64,000 bases of DNA, taken from contig JBQTJX010000021.1 of assembly GCA_052386675.1 (NCBI GenBank), forward strand, positions 62,001-126,000. Reading direction: 5' to 3'. Both the position numbers and the translations under genes were made by a program. The DNA is from RBG-16-66-20 sp052386675. Its GTDB lineage: Bacteria; Pseudomonadota; Gammaproteobacteria; Burkholderiales; SG8-39. Below the pieces are notes generated by a model. That model searched no databases. It was not told the origin of the DNA and saw only the letters and a list, made by a program, of their open reading frames with translations. Positions 48,812 through 54,399 of this stretch are shown here, in pieces (position 1 is the first letter of the stretch; every line of letters starts with the position of its first letter).

Positions 48812-49777
48812 ATGGACCGCAGCGAACGCTTCCACCGCATCGACCGGATGCTGAACACCGGCACCACGACCTTCGCCGCGCTGCAGGAGGCGCTGGGGAT
48901 TTCGCGCGCGCAGCTGAAGCGCGACCTCGCCTACCTGCGCGAGCGCTTCAACGCCCCCATCGAGTACGACCGCGATGTCGGCGGATATCGGTTTGGCAAG
49001 CCGCAGGCCGGGCCGCGCTACGAGCTGCCCGGCCTCTGGTTCTCCGCAGAGGAAGCGCACGCGCTGCTGACCATGCACCAGTTGTTGAAGGGCCTGGACG
49101 GCGAGATCCTCGGGCCGCATTTCGAACCGCTGCTCCAGCGTTTGCGCGCCATATTGGGTTCCGGCGACCACGACTGGCAGGAAGTGGAAAACCGCATCCG
49201 CGTCATTCCCATCGACCGGCGAGAAGCGAAGGCAGGTCACTTTGGACTCGCCGCCGGCGCGCTGCTGCGCCGCAAGCGCCTGCACATTCGCCACTACAAC
49301 CGCGCGGAGGACCGTGAGACCGAACGCGAAGTCTCGCCGCAGCGCCTGGTGCACTACCGCGACAACTGGTACCTGGACGCCTGGTGTCATCTGCGCGACG
49401 ACCTGCGCAGCTTCGCGGTGGACGCCATCCGCGAAGCGCAGATGCTGGAAGCGCGCGCGAAGGAAGTGGCGAAGGCGGAGCTGGACGAGTACCTCGCCGC
49501 CGGCTACGGCATCTTCGCCGGGCGCAAGCTTTCGTGGGCGACGCTGAAGTTCACCCCGGTCGCGGCGCGCTGGGTGGCGGCGCAGCGCTGGCATCCGCAG
49601 CAGCGTGCACGGGTGGAGAAGGATGGCAGCTACGTGCTGGAACTGCCCTACGCCGATGACCGCGAGCTGGTGATGGACATCCTGCGCTTCGGGCCCGAGG
49701 CGGAAGTACTGGCGCCGGCGGCGTTGAGGAAGCGGGTGGCGGAGCAGTTGCGCGCGGCGGCCAAGCGCTACGGCTAG
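48812..49777 (+). CDS. WYL-domain transcriptional regulator
   Basis: This 321-residue protein starts MDRSERFHRIDRMLNTGTTT. It has an N-terminal DeoR-like helix-turn-helix (FAALQEALGISRAQLKRDLA) and a central WYL domain with LVHYRDNWYLDAWCHLRDDL and RSFAVDAIREAQML, then a WCX-type C-terminal domain. WYL regulators often control defence or DNA-damage genes by sensing nucleic-acid ligands. It lies among toxin-antitoxin genes; targets are unknown. Confidence 0.9.
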   Translation: MDRSERFHRIDRMLNTGTTTFAALQEALGISRAQLKRDLAYLRERFNAPIEYDRDVGGYRFGKPQAGPRYELPGLWFSAEEAHALLTMHQLLKGLDGEILGPHFEPLLQRLRAILGSGDHDWQEVENRIRVIPIDRREAKAGHFGLAAGALLRRKRLHIRHYNRAEDRETEREVSPQRLVHYRDNWYLDAWCHLRDDLRSFAVDAIREAQMLEARAKEVAKAELDEYLAAGYGIFAGRKLSWATLKFTPVAARWVAAQRWHPQQRARVEKDGSYVLELPYADDRELVMDILRFGPEAEVLAPAALRKRVAEQLRAAAKRYG

Positions 49778-49786
49778 ACTCGGCCC

Positions 49787-50098
49787 GTGAGCAGCGAAAA
49801 AGCCTACCGCGAGCAGGCCCTCAAGCTCTTCCCCTGGATCTGCGGCCGCTGCGCGCGCGAATTCTCTGGCGTGCGCCTGCGCGAGCTCACCGTGCACCAC
49901 AAGGATGGCAACCACGGCAACAATCCGTCCGACGGCTCGAATTGGGAGCTGCTGTGCGTCTATTGCCACGAGAACGAGCACGCGCGCATGGCCGACGCGC
50001 AGGCGGGCGGGGACGGAAAGGGACCCGGGACAGCGCCGGCGACGTCCAAATCGCTGGCGGGCCTGGCCGGCCTGCTCAAGCAAAAGCCCAAACCGTAG
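49787..50098 (+). CDS. YajD-like HNH nuclease
   Basis: This 103-residue protein uses GTG 49787. It has a zinc-finger-like CGRCAREF and an HNH core ELTVHHKDGNHGNNPSDGSN, then WELLCVYCHENEHARM, as in E. coli YajD. The histidine pair, asparagine and late CxxCHENEH match. The physiological substrate is unknown; it is close behind the WYL regulator (9-base gap). Confidence 0.9.
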   Translation: MSSEKAYREQALKLFPWICGRCAREFSGVRLRELTVHHKDGNHGNNPSDGSNWELLCVYCHENEHARMADAQAGGDGKGPGTAPATSKSLAGLAGLLKQKPKP

Positions 50099-50122
50099 TT
50101 CTACTTCGACAAGACCGCGCGT

Positions 50123-50148
50123 GAAAATCGGGGTCAGACCCCGGTTTC
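50123..50148. repeat. REP-like repeat with GGGGTCAGACCCC core
   Basis: GAAAATCGGGGTCAGACCCC followed by GGTTTC: an outer GAAA/TTTC pair surrounds the palindrome CGGGGTC-A-GACCCCG. It shares its core with the repeat at 47629 and lies in the 122-base space between the HNH and AbrB genes. Confidence 0.75.
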
Positions 50149-50183
50149 TCCTGATCCGCCGCCGGAGGTGGGCGGCGGGGGTG

Positions 50184-50207
50184 TACAATGTCTTACTTTC
50201 GTCTTAC
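50184..50207 (+). promoter_or_regulatory. Promoter/operator of the AbrB-PIN operon
   Basis: A TACAAT -10-like hexamer (50184-50189) is followed by a direct repeat GTCTTAC-TTTC-GTCTTAC (50190-50207) with an 11-base period, one helical turn. The repeat spans the expected transcription start, so it is a likely site for the AbrB-type antitoxin. Confidence 0.5.
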
Positions 50208-50220
50208 CACCTGAGCCGCC

Positions 50221-50478
50221 ATGGACACCACCAGACTCTCCAGCAAGGGGCAGGTCGTGCTGCCCAGCGCCATCCGTGCCGCGCGCAACCTGCAGCCGGG
50301 GGCGGAGTTCACCGTTGAGGACACCCCCGACGGGGTGCTGTTGCGGCCGCTGAAACCCTTCCCGCCCACCCGTGTCGACGAGGTGTTCGGCAGCGCCGGC
50401 TACCGCGGTCAGGCACTGAGCCTCGCGCAGATGGACGCGGCGGTCGCCGACGAGGCGAAGAAGCGCCGCCGGCGGTGA
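50221..50478 (+). CDS. AbrB/MazE-type antitoxin
   Basis: This 85-residue protein begins MDTTRLSSKGQVVLPSAIRA, the SpoVT/AbrB swapped-hairpin DNA-binding domain, followed by the toxin-binding tail (PTRVDEVFGSAGYRGQALSL). It overlaps the start of the PIN gene by 4 bases, giving a VapBC-type module. The terminal KKRRRR is unusual but short. Confidence 0.9.
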   Translation: MDTTRLSSKGQVVLPSAIRAARNLQPGAEFTVEDTPDGVLLRPLKPFPPTRVDEVFGSAGYRGQALSLAQMDAAVADEAKKRRRR

Positions 50479-50864
50479 TCGCGCTCGACACCAACGTCCT
50501 CGTCCGCTTCCTGGTCAACGACGACCCCGCCCAGGCCCGCCGCGCGCGGGCGCTGATCGAGACCAAGCCCGTGTTCGTCCCGGTGACGGTGCTCCTGGAA
50601 ACCGAGTGGGTGCTGCGCGGCGGCTACCGGCTGCCTCGCGCCGATGTCGTGCGCCTGCTGCGCGGGCTGCTGGGCCTGCCGGAGGTGGCCACGGAAGACC
50701 CGCAACGCGTCGCGCGGGCGCTGCAGTGGCACGAGGCCGGCATCGATTTCGCCGATGCCCTGCACCTTGCCGGCAGCGCCTGGGCGGAGCGGTTCGCGAC
50801 CTTCGACGAAAAGCTGGTCAAGGCGGGGAAGAAGCTGGGGACGGTGCGGGTGGTCGCCGCCTGA
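50475..50864 (+). CDS. PIN-domain toxin VapC-like
   Basis: This 129-residue protein has the VapC layout: MIALDTNVLVRFLVNDDPAQ with D5, the conserved glutamate in VPVTVLLETEWVLRG, the GIDFADALHLAGSAWAERFA acids, and the closing FATFDEKLVKAGKKLG. VapC toxins cleave specific tRNAs or rRNA. It starts at a GTG (50475) overlapping the antitoxin stop. Confidence 0.92.
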   Translation: MIALDTNVLVRFLVNDDPAQARRARALIETKPVFVPVTVLLETEWVLRGGYRLPRADVVRLLRGLLGLPEVATEDPQRVARALQWHEAGIDFADALHLAGSAWAERFATFDEKLVKAGKKLGTVRVVAA

Positions 50865-51112
50865 TCGTGCTCGCGCGGTGGGTCGCAGGCGCGCGCAGCT
50901 GAACCAGGATCCCTCTAGTCCACTTCCGCTTCAGGCCACAAATTGGGGAACAGAAACCGCAGCGACTGAAGCGGGTTTCGGCCATGGGCTGGGCCGTTAT
51001 CTGGACACAATGTTGGACAGTATGCGAATTGCCTATGTATATGACAAATAAAGGAAAATACGATTTGACTAAAATTTCTGGACACTAACATGGACAGTTA
51101 TAACGAGGTCCT
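50865..51112. other. Non-coding stretch with paired TGGACA repeats
   Basis: This space before the second HigBA module is locally AT-rich from about 51020 to 51100. It has two related units, 51001-51024 (CTGGACACAATGTTGGACAG...) and 51078-51101 (CTGGACACTAACATGGACAG...), 17 of 21 identical at the start. Each contains two TGGACA hexamers spaced 12 bases apart. No convincing gene is seen. It may be the trace of an inserted element or an array of binding sites. Confidence 0.55.
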
Positions 51113-51139
51113 GGAAAACAGGGACAGACCACGTTTTCC
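51113..51139. repeat. REP-like repeat unit (GGAAAAC...CAGGGACAGACCACG...)
   Basis: GGAAAACAGGGACAGACCAC followed by GTTTTCC has complementary ends GGAAAAC/GTTTTCC. It is nearly the same as the unit at 44991 and lies directly after the TGGACA repeats. Confidence 0.75.
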
Positions 51140-51188
51140 GCGAGGGGGCGGAAGGGGTGGGGCGCGCAGGCCACCCAGCTTGCGGCTG

Positions 51189-51205
51189 CTAACGCAGCGC
51201 GTTAG
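51189..51205. promoter_or_regulatory. Perfect palindrome CTAACGC-AGC-GCGTTAG upstream of higB
   Basis: Seven-base arms with a 3-base spacer end 8 bases before the GTG start of the second higB. The position and form suit a HigA operator that overlaps the ribosome-binding region. Confidence 0.65.
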
Positions 51206-51213
51206 TATCGGCC

Positions 51214-51492
51214 GTGATCAAGGGCTTCAAGTCTGGCGAGACGCGGGCCCTGTTCGAGGGCGAGCGGGTCGCCCGATTCGCCAACATCTCGAAGGTCGCG
51301 ATCCGCAAGCTCCAGATGCTGCACGCGGCGCAGCGCGTCGACTCCCTCCGCATCCCGCCCAACAACAGGCTGGAGGCCCTGAAGGGCGACCGCAAGGGCC
51401 AGTGGAGCATCCGCATCAACGACCAGTGGCGCGTCTGCTTCGCCTGGCGCGATGGCGCGGCATGGGACGTGGAAATCGTCGACTATCACTGA
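51214..51492 (+). CDS. higB: HigB/RelE-type toxin (second copy)
   Basis: This 92-residue toxin uses GTG 51214 and begins MIKGFKSGETRALFEGERVA. It shows LQMLHAAQRVDSLRIPPNNR, LEALKGDRKGQWSIRINDQW, RVCFAWRDGAAWDVEIVDYH, the classical HigB form of about 92 residues. It is the canonical HigB branch (with the PPNNRLEALKGDR segment), unlike the more divergent copy at 45576. Confidence 0.93.
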   Translation: MIKGFKSGETRALFEGERVARFANISKVAIRKLQMLHAAQRVDSLRIPPNNRLEALKGDRKGQWSIRINDQWRVCFAWRDGAAWDVEIVDYH

Positions 51493-51506
51493 CCAGGAGA
51501 GCTGTC

Positions 51507-51809
51507 ATGTCCAGACGCAAAGTGCCGCTCGCGACGCCCGGGGAGATCCTGCTGGAGGAATTCCTCCGGCCGCTGGGCATCACGCAGTACCGGCTGGCGA
51601 AGGAGATCGGCGTTCCCCAGCGGCGAATCGGCGAGATCGTCGCCGGCAAGCGCGCGCTCACCGCCGACACCGCGGCGCGCCTGGGCGTGTACTTCGGCAT
51701 GGAAGCGGAGTTCTGGCTCAACCTGCAGGCGCACTACGACCTTGTCCAGGCCCGCGAGGCGCTTGGGGCGCAGCTCGCCGGCATCCAGCCGCTCAAGCAG
51801 GCGGCCTGA
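51507..51809 (+). CDS. higA: HigA antitoxin, XRE-type HTH (second copy)
   Basis: This 100-residue protein starts MSRRKVPLATPGEILLEEFL behind a CAGGAGAG ribosome site. The helix-turn-helix ITQYRLAKEIGVPQRRIGEI and the tail EAEFWLNLQAHYDLVQAREA match HigA. It should bind HigB and the palindrome at 51189. Confidence 0.93.
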   Translation: MSRRKVPLATPGEILLEEFLRPLGITQYRLAKEIGVPQRRIGEIVAGKRALTADTAARLGVYFGMEAEFWLNLQAHYDLVQAREALGAQLAGIQPLKQAA

Positions 51810-51849
51810 CAGGCGTTCCGGGCCCCGGGCGCGTGAACGGCGACCCGCC

Positions 51850-52335
51850 TTACTGCACCGTAGTGACCGGGGAAGGTCGCGGGCCCAGCAGGCGCGCAAG
51901 GAAGCCATGCTGGCGCGCCCCGAACACCTCGCCCGTGGGCACGAACGTCCCGCAATCGGGAACCGGCGGGTTGGGCGCATAACCGCTGTATTCCAGCACC
52001 GCGTAGCTGCCGATTTCCGGGTGGCCGCGGAGCCATTCGAAAATCTCGACGTGCGACTGGAACTGGTCGCTGCCTTCGATCTCCGGCGTCGCTTCGACGA
52101 TCCTCGGGGCGATGTCCTCCGAAAAGAGGCGCCTGATCTTCCCGATGGACAGGAATCGCTTCCACTCCCCGGCCGCCACCACCAGCACGTCCTGGAAGTC
52201 CGGTTGCCGCAGGAAGTGCTCGAAGGCATCGAGTCCCTCGAGCGCTTCCCCGTCCGGAAGGCGCCGCAGGACCCCGTCGGCGTCGAGAATGATCACGCGC
52301 GCGGCGATGAACGGCGAGGGCGATTGGTCAGGCAT
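51850..52335 (-). CDS. HAD-domain protein (DUF-type, polynucleotide-repair HAD relative)
   Basis: This 161-residue protein has an N-terminal HAD-like motif VIILDADGVLRRLPDGEALE (D-x-D) followed by FQDVLVVAAGEWKRFLSIGK, REEL-like helices and a C-terminal GSYAVLEYSGYAPNPPVPDC. It resembles the HAD domain found in small uncharacterised proteins. The typical distal DD motif is not clear. Function is unknown; it converges on the second HigBA pair. Confidence 0.65.
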   Translation of the reverse strand: MPDQSPSPFIAARVIILDADGVLRRLPDGEALEGLDAFEHFLRQPDFQDVLVVAAGEWKRFLSIGKIRRLFSEDIAPRIVEATPEIEGSDQFQSHVEIFEWLRGHPEIGSYAVLEYSGYAPNPPVPDCGTFVPTGEVFGARQHGFLARLLGPRPSPVTTVQ

Positions 52336-52397
52336 CGGGAGGTCAGAACTTACCGGAGGGCTGGCTCATCCGATGAGCCTGCCGTCTTCCAGACTGG

Positions 52398-52420
52398 CTC
52401 CTGTGTCCAACCACAGGAGG
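52398..52420 (+). promoter_or_regulatory. Hairpin sequestering the Shine-Dalgarno sequence of a 28-residue membrane peptide gene
   Basis: CTCCTGTG (52398-52405) pairs perfectly with CACAGGAG (52412-52419) around the loop TCCAAC. The 3' arm contains the strong ribosome site AGGAGG (52415-52420), which sits 5 bases before the ATG at 52426. Translation would require the hairpin to open, as in type I toxin mRNAs or RNA thermometers. Confidence 0.65.
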
Positions 52421-52425
52421 CTTTC

Positions 52426-52512
52426 ATGATTGGCGTTTCCGTACCGCTCGATGTCCTGATCGTGCTCTCGCCCTGGATTGCGCTCGGGGTGTTCTGGGTC
52501 CTGGGCGAGTGA
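52426..52512 (+). CDS. 28-residue single-span membrane peptide
   Basis: ATG 52426 has a near-ideal ribosome site (AGGAGG, 5-base spacing). The peptide begins MIGVSVPLDVLIVLSPWIAL and ends ...GVFWVLGE; nearly the whole chain is one hydrophobic helix with acidic residues at positions 9 and 28. Small hydrophobic peptides of this type include type I toxins and membrane-complex micro-proteins. It lies 10 bases upstream of the DUF4258 gene and may be co-expressed with it. Existence rests on the ribosome site and composition. Confidence 0.5.
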   Translation: MIGVSVPLDVLIVLSPWIALGVFWVLGE

Positions 52513-52522
52513 GGCTCGCGCC

Positions 52523-52786
52523 GTGGGCCGCGGGCTGGAGGTGGCGCTGACCGGGCATGCGCAGGTGCGGATGCGGCAGCGGGGGATCCGGGCGGAGGCG
52601 CTGGCGGCGCTGCTGGATTTCGGCAGGGAGCGGCACCTGCGTTCGCAGGGGCGCACCATCGTCTACCTGGACAAGGCCGCGCGCGCGTGGGTGGGCGGGC
52701 GCGGGGGGAAGGCGTATGCGATTCTGGGGAGGGATGGGGAGGTGGTGACGGTGGGGCATCGGTATCGGAGGATTGGGCGGGGGTGA
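52523..52786 (+). CDS. DUF4258 family protein
   Basis: This 87-residue protein, from a likely GTG at 52523, contains LTGHAQVRMRQRGIRAEALA, LLDFGRERHLRSQGRTIVYL and a C-terminal EVVTVGHRYRRIGRG. The HAxxRMxxRGI start is the mark of DUF4258, a small-protein family often found next to antitoxin-like genes and suspected to be RelE-like. No antitoxin follows here. The start is uncertain (a second GTG occurs at 52541). Confidence 0.75.
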   Translation: MGRGLEVALTGHAQVRMRQRGIRAEALAALLDFGRERHLRSQGRTIVYLDKAARAWVGGRGGKAYAILGRDGEVVTVGHRYRRIGRG

Positions 52787-52804
52787 GGGGCGCTGGAGGG
52801 CGCG

Positions 52805-52828
52805 AAATGTTACCGATCGTGCACATTT
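52805..52828. repeat. Palindromic element AAATGT-N3-CGATCG-N3-ACATTT
   Basis: Outer arms AAATGT/ACATTT and core CGATCG are symmetric; the two triplets between them (TAC and TGC) do not pair. Read from one side the half-site resembles the copies at 3895 and 18879 (GTAACAT versus GTTACAT); from the other it equals that at 45263 (ATGTGCACGATCG). It marks the left edge of the defence island. Confidence 0.7.
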
Positions 52829-53084
52829 TGGGGGCTGAGCGGCCCAAAGGGAGAAGGTGCCCGCATTGGCGCGAACTCGTAACTGGATCTATTCGAATCT
52901 GAGATTGAAGCGCTCGGCAAGTGCGTCGCGCCGTGGCTTGGGGTTCAGCGGCGTGTTCGAACCGAGGTCTCGCTGGAAAAGCTGAACGAGGTGCCGGGGG
53001 CGCAAGCAGACGGGGCGCTTCAGCGCGAGGAATGCCGTACGATGGTTCAGGTTCTCGCACCGCAATTCTTGGCAAGGAGCGGAG
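52829..53084. other. Stretch without a recognised gene at the defence-island edge
   Basis: Short frames occur on both strands (for example minus 52889-53107, 72 codons) but none has a ribosome site plus family resemblance. GC content falls visibly from here onward. No tRNA or direct repeat that would mark an attachment site is seen. Confidence 0.5.
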
Positions 53085-54275
53085 GTGCAATCACTGCTGA
53101 GCAGCATGCAAAGCTGGCTGGAAGCCCCACGACCCGCTTCCTATGGTGGTCGATTCGTTGCGCTGGCAATCGCCAGGCTGAGCCCGTTCGATCCGTCTAT
53201 TGCTACCTCACTATTGCACCTTGCGGGCTATCGCGGTGACTTGCGTGGCAAGGCCTGGCATATCGATGTGGAGTTTGGATTCCAGCGTCGCGGTCGCAGA
53301 CGACGAGCCGATCTCGCAATCTTCGAAGTCAACGCACTCGAGCGTCCAGTTTGTCTTGTGGAAATCAAGTATGACGATCAAGAAAGCGATCGGAACGCTG
53401 CGCAATTCAGTGACTACGTCGGATACTGCGCCAAGCACGAAGGCACAGCATTTCTCTGCCTCACGCAGTACTACATTCCAAGGGACAAGCGCCCAGAGGA
53501 ACTTCGGGAGTGCTTGTTCTCCGATTTCGCGGATACGCTCGAGGTTGACGATCAGAAGTTCTCGCCTACAAGCCTGCTTGTCGACTATTTTCGAGAAAGA
53601 GGTTTGACTATGGAGCAGATCGATCCCGGTGCGCTGGGTCGCCTGATGCACCGACTATTCAATCCCCGGGGCGGCGGCGGGCGACAGCAAAAGAACCGCT
53701 ACATGATTCACGACATTCCGGAAGTTTTTCGCACTGTAATGAGTAACGTAAGCGTGTTTGGGAGTGAGATTTCCCGGAACTTGAGAATCAGGCGCGTACC
53801 GGTAATCGATTTCGAGACCGCACCTTGGGTACGACCGGACCGCGTACTCAGGAGGAGTGCACGCAGAGGCACTGCCCGAATCGGCAAACCCCTTGAGGTC
53901 AGGAATCGCGAACGGGCAGGCGGAGTCCTATATGCGTTTGCGCAGAGCTACTTGCGTGGCGGAGCTCGCAGCCGAGGAACGATCGGCATTGACTATGGCT
54001 ATCACTTTGATATCGAACCTGGGAAGAAGACGAAGTGCGCGCTCTATGGTTCTGTATGGGGCGAGGGCATTGCCATGGATACCGAATCCGAAAGCAGAAT
54101 GTTCTTCGAATCGAAGCTGGTTGGGACGAGGGTGTTGAATGATCGGGCGCAGTGCGTCAGTACCATCAGCGATCAACTATGTATTGCGGCTCGATCGGCG
54201 ATCAAGAGAAAGGAAACGACCAAGTCGACCAAGCAGGTGTTGCGCCGGCTGGTGAGCTCCTTGAAGGACAAGTGA
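53085..54275 (+). CDS. PD-(D/E)XK nuclease-like protein of unknown function
   Basis: This 396-residue protein uses GTG 53085, five bases after AAGGAG. In the N-terminal domain, RRADLAIFEVNALERPVCLV followed by EIKYDD places D76, E93 and K95 in the D-(x)16-E-x-K arrangement of PD-(D/E)XK nucleases. The remaining 300 residues (DYVGYCAKHEGTAFLCLTQY and so on) are not recognised. Codon usage is less GC-rich than the left side of the window. It is probably a defence-associated nuclease, placed 124 bases before the helicase operon. Confidence 0.65.
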   Translation: MQSLLSSMQSWLEAPRPASYGGRFVALAIARLSPFDPSIATSLLHLAGYRGDLRGKAWHIDVEFGFQRRGRRRRADLAIFEVNALERPVCLVEIKYDDQESDRNAAQFSDYVGYCAKHEGTAFLCLTQYYIPRDKRPEELRECLFSDFADTLEVDDQKFSPTSLLVDYFRERGLTMEQIDPGALGRLMHRLFNPRGGGGRQQKNRYMIHDIPEVFRTVMSNVSVFGSEISRNLRIRRVPVIDFETAPWVRPDRVLRRSARRGTARIGKPLEVRNRERAGGVLYAFAQSYLRGGARSRGTIGIDYGYHFDIEPGKKTKCALYGSVWGEGIAMDTESESRMFFESKLVGTRVLNDRAQCVSTISDQLCIAARSAIKRKETTKSTKQVLRRLVSSLKDK

Positions 54276-54399
54276 TTCTCCTGTGCAATTGCGGTCGAGC
54301 TGTCGTGGCAGAATTTGTTCTGGACCCTGGGGGAGAGTCGGTGTCGAGAAGAGCTGAGAAGTCGAGGAGACAGACCGAGAACCCCGGCTGGATCTCCGA

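Noticed and set aside
50999..51160. Short frames in the TGGACA repeat stretch as peptide genes
   Set aside because: They run through repeat sequences, lack ribosome sites and have no recognisable content.
52889..53107. Small minus-strand frame of 72 codons before the defence island
   Set aside because: No ribosome site, no recognised family, and it overlaps the ribosome site of the convincing gene at 53085.
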